Notes: generated by a model not told the origin, from the letters alone. Positions 9,001 to 11,929 are shown, counted from the stretch's first letter. The stretch: DNA of 11,948 nucleotides from Baffinella frigidus (GCA_026770585.1 MU646669.1:143230-155177), one strand, 5' to 3'. Program-made: numbers and translations.

Positions 9001-10278
9001 CCCTAACCCCGAAACCCGAAACCCGAAACCCGAAACCCGAAACCCGAAACCCGAAACCCGAAACCCGAAACCCGAAACCCGTAACCCGAAACCCGTAACC
9101 CGAAACCAGGCTGGACGCCCGAGATCGAGTACCTGGGAAAGGGCGAGTACGTCTGCTCCAGCTACGGCCTTCAGGTACAGATATTTCTTGAAATTAAGGA
9201 CACGCACCGCGGGTGGGGTGGGTATACGCGTCTAGGACTAGCCCTACTGTAGGACCCTACGGCGGTCTCTTTGAATTCGAGCAACCCCGGCACACGGTTT
9301 GGGATTTTGGGGTTCACGGGTTCACGGGTTAAGGGTGAGGGGTTAGGGGGGTTGGGGTGCTGGACGCCCGAGATTGAGGACCTCGGAAAGGGCGAGTGGT
9401 CAAATAATGTTGACTTTCGAGAAACTAGTGACTTTTCCCGGAGTTTTACGACTTATGTATGTCTGCTCCAGCTACGGCCTCCAGGTACTCGGGTTCAGCT
9501 TTCGGGGTTCGGGGGTTCGGGTCTCGTGGACCTCAATGAAGGAGTGAACCTCCTCTTCCGTGGAAGGGTACAGGGGATGCCCCTAGCTCCACGGCGCCAA
9601 GCATGACGCGTGCCACGCTTCTTGTTAGCCAATTTTGGCTGTTTGGACAGTGATGTGCCCGTAACCTGAAACCCCATACGCAACCTTCATCATTTTTTTG
9701 GTTCCGTCCATCTACTAGGGGTACCCCTAGCTCCACGGCGCCAAGCATGACGCGTGCCACGCTTCTTGTTTCGTTCAGGTTCACGAGTGATGGGGTTATG
9801 GGGTTATCCCTTAAGTGGCCAGCCGGTCAAAATTGACCGCCAAGAGGTCCTAGGTAGGTCCTAGGGCCCTACGGTAGGGTGTATGCGCCTACTGGCCACT
9901 TAAGGGATATGGGCTAGGGGTTTGGGGGTGCTGGACGCCCGAGATCGAGTACCTGGGGAGGGGTGAGTATGTCTGCTCCAGCTACGGCCTCCAGGTACAG
10001 ATGTTACTAACATCTGTACCTGGAGGTGCGAAAAAGAACACGCAAATCCGGGTTTGAGAGAGACCTTGGTTACTACCATTACTACCAACACGGCCGCCTT
10101 GTACGCACCCCAACCGAGGCTGTGTATGAGCACGACCTCAAGGGTTTTCGGGTTTCCTACAACTCTAAACCGTCGACCCCAAACCCTCTTCCCCTACAAC
10201 ACTAAACCCTAAACCCCCAACCCTTTCCTCCTACAGCTGGACCAGGAGCGATGCAAGACGGCGCTCGGTGCCTCGTGA
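3007..10278 (+). CDS. Split glycosyltransferase-like gene (10 core exons)
   Basis: The predicted protein is a GT-A-fold, GT2-like glycosyltransferase, which would move a sugar from a nucleotide-sugar to an unknown acceptor, probably in the endomembrane system. Exons are 3007-3075, 3358-3409, 3594-3670, 4526-4657, 5276-5324, 5996-6054, 7119-7218, 7597-7656, 9110-9174 and 10237-10278. Each has AG before it and, except the last, GT after it. All nine junction phases agree (0,1,0,0,1,0,1,1,0), giving 234 codons plus TGA. Motifs in order are YELAWVDQGSG (residues 3-13), NYGLTYGLN, MEEDW as the DxD-like metal/nucleotide site, GVFLR, WTNGAAIWDR and HIGDRRTPGW. The N-terminus is incomplete: no start codon or signal peptide is identified, and exons 781-857 and 1230-1306 may belong to it. 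The family call rests on remembered motif patterns, not a search. The exon chain is firmer than the function. Confidence 0.72.
3090..3282. repeat. Telomere-like heptamer arrays in intron 1
   Basis: Successive 7-bp arrays: CCCCACA (about 3105-3150), CCCGAAA (about 3152-3182), then CCCTGAA and CCCTAAA (3190-3272). Each heptamer version is locally uniform. The arrays occupy the 3' half of the intron ahead of core exon 2. Confidence 0.9.
3358..3409 (+). CDS. Core exon 2, NYGLTYG
   Basis: GGCGGCAG| acceptor; donor |GTCCCG. It reads IPMEHVLHWKLNYGLTY and ends one base into a Gly codon completed by GG of exon 3, giving NYGLTYGLN. A conserved Asn/Gly segment ahead of the acidic motif is usual in GT2-like enzymes. 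The frame is open upstream to 3300, after another AG, which would add LLLLLLFCLWNDAVWRGRQ; the later start is preferred because it is in phase with exon 1 and leaves the TCTTGTTTTGCTTG tract in the intron. Confidence 0.75.
3594..3670 (+). CDS. Core exon 3, MEEDW acidic motif
   Basis: A strong pyrimidine tract ends in GTGGTGCAG|. The 25 full codons contain LNTLLFALCRRSRY, then VATMEEDWLWM. YVATMEEDW resembles the hydrophobic strand plus acidic (DxD-like) site of GT-A enzymes that binds metal and nucleotide-sugar. The donor |GTCCTC is weak; it is chosen because it leaves phase 0 to match exon 4. A copy with intact frame lies at 3862-3936. Confidence 0.75.
3862..3936 (+). pseudogene. Copy of core exon 3, no acceptor
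   Basis: It encodes the same block with one amino-acid change (CRRS to CWRS); the other four codon differences are synonymous (ACA/ACG, TAC/TAT, GAA/GAG twice). Similarity continues 14 bp into the intron and stops at 3950. No AG precedes CTGAACACG, so it could not be spliced in as it stands. Confidence 0.75.
3951..4248. other. Intron stretch without gene
   Basis: AT-rich with scattered short words (CCATTGTGATC also at 3777). At 4150-4260, CATAAACG and GGCGC words recur every 20 to 35 bp and lead into the block before exon 4. A GGTTCGAACC box at 4021-4030 resembles a tRNA T-arm but has no tRNA around it. Confidence 0.4.
4249..4355 (+). pseudogene. First-half copy of core exon 4
   Basis: Bases 4250-4292 repeat the intron end before exon 4 (ACGGCGCCGTATAAACCGTG and CTTCACCCCCTTTTCAG|). 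Exon sequence 4293-4355 then follows, with one synonymous change (GAC/GAT), until GACAGCGGG, where it breaks off mid-exon. A good acceptor but no donor. Confidence 0.8.
4526..4657 (+). CDS. Core exon 4, GVFLR block
   Basis: Acceptor CCCCCGTTTTAG|, donor |GTATGT, exactly 44 codons in phase 0. It begins EAKMGVPAVRMAMDVLAADS and continues GVVGVFLRSVVQYGTETSE to GPWQ. It follows the acidic motif and is probably the helix and strand behind the active site; VGVFLR is the part I would expect to be conserved. Three partial copies surround it (4249-4355, 4765-4829, 4977-5087). Confidence 0.82.
4765..4829 (+). pseudogene. Second-half copy of core exon 4
   Basis: It starts at GGCGTGTTCCTG, inside exon 4, and runs to CCGTGGCAG with donor |GTACTT. 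Five of six codon changes relative to exon 4 are synonymous (only CGA to GGA alters the residue). With the first-half copy at 4293-4355 it would make almost a second exon 4, but the two halves lie on either side of the intact exon. Confidence 0.78.
4977..5087 (+). pseudogene. Third copy of core exon 4, with stop
   Basis: It encodes AVRMAMDVLAGNTGVVGVFL and goes on like exon 4, but ends in TGG TAG where exon 4 has TGG CAG, and its first four codons are replaced by a CCTAGG / CTACCGTAGG palindromic tract. Most changes here alter residues, unlike the 4765-4829 copy. Confidence 0.78.
5136..5191. repeat. AT-rich hairpin, 25-bp arms
   Basis: Arms 5136-5160 and 5167-5191 are inverted repeats with two mismatches around a 6-nt loop (GAGCTT). 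Intronic; function unknown. Confidence 0.85.
5276..5324 (+). CDS. Core exon 5
   Basis: Acceptor CACCCGGTGGCAG| after a telomere-like tract; donor |GTATGT. It reads WVPGKAVEYRRMCQKG in phase 0 and ends one base into a Gly codon that GG of exon 6 completes. No copy is seen in the window. Confidence 0.75.
5325..5538. other. Intron 5, first part
   Basis: No gene is seen. The last 45 bp before 5539, CAGTCAACCG to GTTCGCAG, are shared with the block before the exon-6 copy at 5765, showing that flanking intron was duplicated with the exon. Confidence 0.5.
5539..5571 (+). pseudogene. Exon 6 copy 1, stops after VWGACTNSFQD
   Basis: Acceptor TTCGCAG| then GGGTGTGGGGAGCATG; the frame ends in TGA after 12 codons. 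A perfect 8-bp hairpin, CCAGGACT / AGTCCTGG (about 5567-5586), overlaps the point where homology ends. Confidence 0.65.
5677..5703 (+). pseudogene. Exon 6 copy 2, fragment
   Basis: After CACCAAG|, GGGGTGGGGAGCGTGGACAG resembles the first 25 bases of exon 6 with a small deletion. The intron before it (ACTGCACGGCTCG, GACATTTTCA, CAGCGTTG words, 5590-5676) is the same as that before exon 6 (5914-5995). Confidence 0.6.
5765..5793 (+). pseudogene. Exon 6 copy 3, first half
   Basis: Acceptor TTGTTCGCAG|; VWGAWTNG is identical to exon 6, then the sequence diverges (CEGPRG). No donor. Copies 1 and 3 share one upstream intron type, copy 2 and exon 6 another, so a two-exon unit was duplicated as a block. 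Confidence 0.7.
5996..6054 (+). CDS. Core exon 6, WTNGAAIWDR
   Basis: Acceptor CGCATAACAG|, donor |GTAACC. GG completes the Gly of exon 5, then VWGAWTNGAAIWDRERLEQ, ending in phase 0. The TNGAAIW segment is what I expect near the acceptor-side pocket of this GT2-like group (inference). It is the only one of four copies with both splice sites and a full frame. Confidence 0.8.
6055..6245. repeat. Telomere-like tract with foldback
   Basis: Repeats of CCCAAAACTAAACCC, CCCTAAACCCC and AAACCCTAAAA type. Bases 6070-6085 (TAGTTTTGGGTTTGCC) and 6099-6114 are a perfect 16-bp inverted repeat with a 13-nt spacer, so telomere-like sequence here occurs in both orientations. Confidence 0.85.
6246..6491. 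other. Intron stretch without gene
   Basis: A short inverted repeat, ATAGCTCTTG(CCTCAGAGA)CAAGAGCTAT, lies at 6312-6340. Nothing else is recognised. An open frame of about 60 codons here has no supporting copy or motif. Confidence 0.4.
6492..6551. repeat. Dispersed 60-bp repeat, copy 1
   Basis: CTCAACTCAAGG, GGCCTCATCTAGGA, CTGTATTGAGAGTAA and AAGAAGAAG words recur in the same order at 10818-10877. Identity by eye is above 80 percent. It could be a mobile-element scrap or a transcript end; coding is not convincing. Confidence 0.65.
6625..6808. mobile_element. MITE-like element with 25-bp inverted ends
   Basis: Left end 6625-6649 (AGACTGCCACGCAAGAGTGT...) and right end 6784-6808 are inverted repeats with two mismatches. 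Inside, 6665-6690 is a perfect 26-bp palindrome centred on GAATTC. There is no coding content, so mobility would need a transposase from elsewhere. A target-site duplication is not clear. Confidence 0.7.
6908..6945 (+). pseudogene. Exon 7 copy, first third
   Basis: GGGGGCAG| then VGRLNEEWGDAS in the exon-7 frame, after which homology ends (GCCAGCCCC). Preceded by AAACGAGGGGGC, repeated at 7037 before another scrap. Confidence 0.7.
6957..7000. repeat. Tandem GCTTTACAAAGGGGCCCC
   Basis: Two adjacent copies of GTTGCTTTACAAAGGGGCCC; a diverged third is at 6838-6860 and a tail at 7012-7030. It lies between exon-7 copies and seems to have been duplicated along with them. Confidence 0.7.
7045..7063 (+). 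pseudogene. Exon 7 scrap (GGCGGGGAGGCTGCACGAG)
   Basis: Nineteen bases resembling the start of exon 7 (GGGGAGGCTGAACGAG) after GAGGGGGC. No usable splice site. Confidence 0.5.
7119..7218 (+). CDS. Core exon 7
   Basis: Acceptor TCTAACCCAG|, donor |GTTGAG. Phase 0 in, one base out. It reads VGRLNEEWGDASEAEYAARV then GSTFCAAQIRTAP. The Cys and the last Pro-Gly lead directly into the Cys-rich start of exon 8. The intron after the donor starts with GGGTTTCGGGGTTA, a G-rich telomere-like sequence. Four scraps of this exon flank it (6908, 7045, 7284, 7425). Confidence 0.82.
7284..7312 (+). pseudogene. Exon 7 3'-end copy with donor
   Basis: AGATCCGCGCAAATCCGCAC followed by GGCCCCAG|GTGCAT repeats the end of exon 7 and its splice donor, with an internal repetition of about 10 bp. 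Confidence 0.65.
7425..7444 (+). pseudogene. Exon 7 3'-end copy, second
   Basis: CCCAGATTCGCACCGCCCCTG|GTGGAT, encoding QIRTAP with the synonymous changes CGC>CGC and ACG>ACC. It sits immediately left of the MITE-like element at 7457. Confidence 0.6.
7457..7574. mobile_element. 118-bp MITE-like element
   Basis: Ends CGGTGTGCAGAGAAGTT (7457-7473) and AACATCTCTGCACACCG (7558-7574) are inverted repeats with one mismatch; weaker pairing continues inward. Between exon-7 scraps and exon 8. No target-site duplication is clear. Confidence 0.7.
7597..7656 (+). CDS. Core exon 8, HIGDRRTPG
   Basis: Acceptor CATGCGGCAG|, donor |GTGCTC. GG completes the Gly left by exon 7; then CETSDCNAVAEHIGDRRTP, and one base of a Gly completed by exon 9. 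HIGDRRTPGW is the motif I most associate with the C-terminal part of this glycosyltransferase group (His near the catalytic centre; inference). The donor is also the first unit of the minisatellite that follows. Confidence 0.8.
7655..8330. repeat. 64/65-bp intronic minisatellite
   Basis: Units begin AGGTGCTCATAACC at 7655, 7720, 7785, 7849 and 7913 (spacings 65, 65, 64, 64). Each continues CCATGTTAGCCATAACCTGT, TCTATCCCCTGTCTCCGTTG and GCACACC. Diverged units follow at 8062, 8129 and 8285. Unit 1 starts on the exon-8 donor, so each unit repeats a CAG|GTGCTC donor-like site. Confidence 0.92.
7941..8384. repeat. 75-bp direct repeat pair
   Basis: Bases 7941-8015 and 8314-8384 share CCATAACCTGTTGCCTGTTA, CCCACCCAGTGGGCTACG and GGGGTTTCGTGAATAACCC, with few differences. 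The second half belongs to the dispersed family also seen at 879 and 11183. This suggests one element inserted in a minisatellite unit and was copied along with it. Confidence 0.8.
8484..8525. repeat. Perfect 19-bp hairpin
   Basis: TGATCACGTTTCCGTACGG (8484-8502), spacer ACAT, then its exact reverse complement (8507-8525). Intronic, no known role. Confidence 0.92.
8597..8700. mobile_element. Inverted-repeat family, copy 1
   Basis: Ends TATCCCTCAAGTGCCCA and TGGGCACTTAAGGAATA. Inside is a first hairpin (TAGGGTCAATATTCGCCTA, partly decayed here) and the core AGGTCCTAGGGCCCTACCGT then AGGG. The third base after AAGTG..CAC is a C:G pair here. Non-coding, about 104 bp. Confidence 0.8.
8701..8997. 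other. Intron stretch without gene
   Basis: It contains the hairpin CCGAGTTGG (8864-8872) / CCAACTCGG (8891-8899) and one inverted copy of the GCGGCCGAGTTGGTGTTAAC dispersed repeat (8881-8905). GAATTCGAGCACCCCCGG (8795) recurs as GAATTCGAGCAACCCCGG at 9273. No coding block is seen. Confidence 0.5.
8998..9107. repeat. CCCGAAA heptamer array
   Basis: About fourteen 7-bp units, nearly uniform CCCGAAA with two CCCGTAA variants, running straight into the CCAG acceptor of exon 9. Here the telomere-like array itself is the 3' end of the intron. Confidence 0.92.
9110..9174 (+). CDS. Core exon 9
   Basis: Acceptor GAAACCAG|, donor |GTACAG. GC completes the Gly of exon 8; then WTPEIEYLGKGEYVCSSYGL and Q, phase 0 out. 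Of three copies only this one has an AG acceptor. The copy at 9930-9994 differs by four synonymous changes and K to R. Confidence 0.78.
9301..9360. repeat. G-rich telomere-like tract
   Basis: GGGTTCACGGGTTCACGGGTT, shortened here to a mix of GGGTTCAC and GGGTTAGG words, replaces the C-rich tract that precedes exon 9. It gives no AG acceptor for the copy at 9361. Confidence 0.75.
9361..9485 (+). pseudogene. Exon 9 copy split by a 61-bp insert
   Basis: WTPEIEDLGKGE (9361-9396) and VCSSYGLQ (9461-9485) flank an insert at 9397-9457 that breaks the frame. The insert has no duplicated target and does not start GT or end AG. Donor |GTACTC is kept; it is followed by G-rich TTTCGGGGTTCGGGGGTTCG. Confidence 0.75.
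9580..9770. repeat. 47-bp exact direct repeats
   Basis: Bases 9580-9626 and 9724-9770 are identical (CCCCTAGCTCCACGGCGCCA...CTTCTTGTT), 144 bp apart. The first lies in a hairpin closed by CCGTGGA/TCCACGG (9559-9594), the second is preceded by the perfect palindrome CTAGGGGTACCCCTAG (9715-9730). Confidence 0.9.
9805..9909. mobile_element. Inverted-repeat family, copy 2
   Basis: Perfect 18-bp ends TATCCCTTAAGTGGCCAG and CTGGCCACTTAAGGGATA. Inside: hairpin CGGTCAA/TTGACCG, then TAGGTAGGTCCTAGGGCCC and TACGGTAGGG, closed by GCGCCTA. The third base after AAGTG pairs G:C here. Confidence 0.88.
9930..9994 (+). pseudogene. Exon 9 copy 3, donor locked in a hairpin
   Basis: WTPEIEYLGRGEYVCSSYGL then Q, full length and in frame, with |GTACAG donor. 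It lacks AG in front (GGGGGTGCTGG). Its last 7 bases and the donor form one arm of the 9988-10026 hairpin. Confidence 0.75.
9988..10026. repeat. 19-bp hairpin over a splice donor
   Basis: CCTCCAGGTACAGATGTTA, one spacer base, then the exact reverse complement. The left arm holds the exon-9 copy's CAG|GTACAG junction; in RNA the donor would be buried in the stem. Confidence 0.92.
10237..10278 (+). CDS. Core exon 10, C-terminus
   Basis: Excellent acceptor CCTTTCCTCCTACAG|. It reads LDQERCKTALGAS then TGA. The two copies downstream read CGA in place of this TGA and stop three codons later (GASRGA). This stop is therefore probably a change in this copy that shortens the tail slightly. A GT within CTCG|GTGCC leaves open a further splice. 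Confidence 0.7.
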   Translation: MDQERCKTALGAS

Positions 10279-10304
10279 GGCTCTTGACAAACATGAAATA
10301 GCTC

Positions 10305-10407
10305 TATCCCTTAGGTGACCAACGGGCGAATAATCGCCCGTGGAAGCTCTAGGCAGGTCCTAGGGCCCTACGGTAGGGCGTATGAGCCTACTGGTCACTT
10401 AAGGGAT
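10305..10407. mobile_element. Inverted-repeat family, copy 3
   Basis: Ends ATCCCTTAGGTGACCA and TGGTCACTTAAGGGAT. First hairpin ACGGGCGA/TCGCCCGT, then TAGGCAGGTCCTAGGGCCCT and ACGGTAGGGC, closed by GAGCCTA. Here the third base after GTG pairs A:T. Confidence 0.87.
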
Positions 10408-10413
10408 CGTGTG

Positions 10414-10466
10414 TATCCCGCAAGTGCCCATAGGGTGAATATTCACCCTAACTCGTCCTAGGCAGG
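10414..10466. mobile_element. Inverted-repeat family, copy 4 (truncated)
   Basis: Left end TATCCCGCAAGTGCCCA, then perfect 20-bp palindrome TAGGGTGAATATTCACCCTA and CTAGGCAGGT, where the family's right half is lost. It follows copy 3 by 6 bp and precedes the acceptor of an exon-10 copy. Confidence 0.82.
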
Positions 10467-10506
10467 TGGCGTTTGCCGAAACCCTAACCCCACCTACTCC
10501 CCACAG

Positions 10507-10557
10507 CTGGACCAGGAGAGATGCAAGACGGCGCTCGGGGCCTCGCGAGGCGCTTGA
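10507..10557 (+). pseudogene. Exon 10 copy 2
   Basis: CTCCCCACAG| then LDQERCKTALGASRGA and TGA. It has a good acceptor and a complete frame, so it could be the true last exon instead of 10237. It is followed by a 3'-end repeat with two TGTAA signals. Confidence 0.6.
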
Positions 10558-10675
10558 GAGCGACCTTCGAGCTAGGAGAACGAGACCGGATCACCCCACG
10601 TCAGATTCAGGGGGCGCTGGGTTATCCAATAAATGTAATGTTTCCAATAAATGTAATGTTTCGTGCTACGTGATC
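10558..10675 (+). promoter_or_regulatory. 3'-end repeat with TGTAA signals, copy 1
   Basis: After the stop of exon-10 copy 2: GAGCGACCTTCGAGCTAGGA, AGACCGGATCACCCCAC, GGGGGCGCTGGGTT and CCAATAAATGTAATGTTTCC. TGTAA lies at 10634-10638 and 10652-10656, inside AATAAATGTAAT. TGTAA is the usual green-algal poly(A) signal. Relatives are at 11032-11170 and 11404-11515. Confidence 0.55.
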
Positions 10676-10755
10676 AGGGTTGTATGGTGTTGGGATTCGA
10701 TCGGGGTGGAGGTTGTCCCCTGCAACTCTAAACTCCCAACCCTTTCCCCCTACAG

Positions 10756-10806
10756 CTGGACCAGGAGCGATGCAAGGCGGCGCTCGGGGCCTCGCGAGGA
10801 GCTTGA
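10756..10806 (+). pseudogene. Exon 10 copy 3
   Basis: TTTCCCCCTACAG| then LDQERCKAALGASRGA and TGA. Good acceptor; one residue differs (T to A). Followed by the second 60-bp repeat, not by the TGTAA repeat. Confidence 0.65.
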
Positions 10807-10817
10807 GAGAGACCTCT

Positions 10818-10877
10818 CTCAACTCAAGGTTCAAGGGCCTCATTTAGGATCTGTAAAGAGAGTAATAAAGAAGAAGG
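10818..10877. repeat. Dispersed 60-bp repeat, copy 2
   Basis: Partner of 6492-6551: CTCAACTCAAGGTTCAAGGG, CCTCATTTAGGATCTGTAAA and GAGAGTAATAAAGAAGAAGG. Confidence 0.65.
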
Positions 10878-10961
10878 AAGAAGAAGGCGCTCGATGCCTG
10901 GCGAGGCGCTTGAGAGTGACCTCTCTCTCTAGGTGGTACTTAGCAATGAAATTGGTGGTGG

Positions 10962-11000
10962 TGTATGCGGCCGTGTTGGTGTTAATAAAGGTCTCTCCAT
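10962..11000 (+). repeat. GCGGCCGTGTTGG dispersed repeat
   Basis: TATGCGGCCGTGTTGGTGTT then AATAAAGGTCTCTCC. Relatives: 2765-2799 (+), 8881-8905 (-), 10057-10130 (-, longer, with CCTCGGTTGGGGTGCGTAC), 11721-11780 (-). Both orientations occur, as for a mobile element. Confidence 0.7.
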
Positions 11001-11031
11001 CGTGAGCTTTGGCGTGTGGCGTTTGGCATTT

Positions 11032-11170
11032 GGCGAGGCTCTTGAGAGCGACCTTCGATCTAGGAGGAAAGAGACCGGGTCCGATCCACCCCACATCAGA
11101 TGGGGGGGGCGCTGGGTTCTCCAATAAATGTAATATTTCCGCTTTCCTCGTGCTTCGCGTGATCGATCAA
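11032..11170 (+). promoter_or_regulatory. 3'-end repeat with TGTAA, copy 2
   Basis: GCGAGGCTCTTGAGAGCGAC through CCAATAAATGTAATATTTCC to TCCTCGTGCTTCGCGTGATC. It begins with the same GCGAGG.CTTGAGAG words as the end of exon 10, so the duplication reached past the stop codon, though the exon itself is absent. Confidence 0.55.
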
Positions 11171-11182
11171 CGCTCCCCTCAC

Positions 11183-11290
11183 CCACACAGCGGGCTACGA
11201 AGGGATTTTCGGCCCGAATTGGGCCACCTTTCCGTTACCTTGTCCGTAGGAACCCCCCCCATGTCCCTACGGATTACCTACCGTAGGGTC
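11183..11290. repeat. Dispersed CCTACGGTAGG repeat, another copy
   Basis: CCACACAGCGGGCTACGAAG at the start and ATGTCCCTACGGATTACCTA plus CCGTAGGG at the end, matching 879-975 at both ends with a different middle that holds GGCCCGAATTGGGCC. Confidence 0.65.
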
Positions 11291-11340
11291 GTAGGTATTA
11301 TCGCTTCAGGGTTATTCGAAATCCTTTCGAAGTCCGCTGT

Positions 11341-11370
11341 GTGGCCGCAGCGCGTTTGCGGGGAAGGGCA
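11341..11370 (+). pseudogene. Scrap of the 11803 exon
   Basis: GTGGCCGCAGCGCGTTTGCG then GGGAA resembles GAGTGGCGCAGCGCGCTCGC then GGGGAA of the exon-like block at 11803-11928. Confidence 0.45.
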
Positions 11371-11403
11371 TATATCTATGAAGAGTCTCTGCAGCCTGTG
11401 TCC

Positions 11404-11515
11404 TAGTTCGAAAGAGACCGACCGGACCCGCTCCAACACCCAGGACATCGAGGGGGTGCAGGGTTGTCCAATACATGTAATGTTTCCGCGTTCCTCGTGC
11501 TTCACGTGATCAATC
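11404..11515 (+). promoter_or_regulatory. 3'-end repeat with TGTAA, copy 3
   Basis: CCTAGTTCGAAAGAGACCGA then TCCAATACATGTAATGTTTC and TCCTCGTGCTTCACGTGATC. AATAAA is changed to AATACA but TGTAA is kept in all three copies. Confidence 0.55.
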
Positions 11516-11526
11516 TTATTTTTTGC

Positions 11527-11588
11527 GATCAGCGCCCCGCCCCGCCGAGGAGCCATCCTGAGCTTTCCGGCTGTGGTTGATGAGGCAG
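11527..11588 (+). pseudogene. Exon-like block, first copy of 11803
   Basis: A strong pyrimidine tract (CTTATTTTTTGCGATCAG|) precedes CGCCCCGCCCCGCCGAGGAG; homology with 11803 lasts about 21 bases. Another frame is open to GAGGCAG|GTAGGG. It is not assigned to a product. Confidence 0.45.
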
Positions 11589-11609
11589 GTAGGGGGGGTG
11601 GGGCAGATT

Positions 11610-11681
11610 TGTTAAGAGCGAGAGAGAGAGAGCGAGAGAGAGCGACAGAGAGATTGAGAGAGAGAGCGAGAGAGAGAGAGA

Positions 11682-11720
<39 letters not shown>
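11610..11720. repeat. GA microsatellite
   Basis: Nearly pure (GA)n with GC interruptions. It yields an artefactual Arg/Glu-rich open frame. Confidence 0.95.
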
Positions 11721-11802
11721 GCCTTTATTACTACCAACTCAGCCGCCATGCATGCACCCCGCCGAGGCTGTGTCTGAATAGAACCTAGAGAAAGGTAATC
11801 AG

Positions 11803-11928
11803 CGCCCCGTCCCGCCGAGGAGCACGGCTGAGTCCGCGTCGATGAGCCACGTGGCCGAGTGGCGCAGCGCGCTCGCGGGGAACGACATGGGTGTTTCGGC
11901 AGCCTCCAGCGCCCGTACCATGGCCTGA
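11803..11928 (+). CDS. Terminal exon-like block of unknown gene
   Basis: After GGTAATCAG|, 41 codons are open in phase 0 and end in TGA: RPVPPRSTAESASMSHVAEW, then RSALAGNDMG and a tail of small residues. GC-rich like the other exons. Partial copies at 11527 and 11341 suggest the same exon-duplication process. Its phase-0 entry fits several exons here, but nothing ties it to the glycosyltransferase-like gene. The ATG at 11842 could also be a start. Confidence 0.4.
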   Translation, partial: RPVPPRSTAESASMSHVAEWRSALAGNDMGVSAASSARTMA

Positions 11929-11929
11929 A

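Noticed and set aside
8998-9107. True telomere end
   Set aside because: The array is CCCGAAA, not CCCTAAA, is internal, and is followed at once by a coding exon.
10466-11005. Open frame of 179 codons on +
   Set aside because: It crosses two acceptor sites, two exon-10 copies in a different frame and several repeats. The exon-10 frame has stops in each copy.
11009-11509. Open frame of 166 codons on +
   Set aside because: It covers 3'-end repeats and a dispersed element, with nothing conserved between repeat copies at protein level.
11573-11788. Arg/Glu-rich open frame on +
   Set aside because: Translation of the GA microsatellite; no independent coding evidence.
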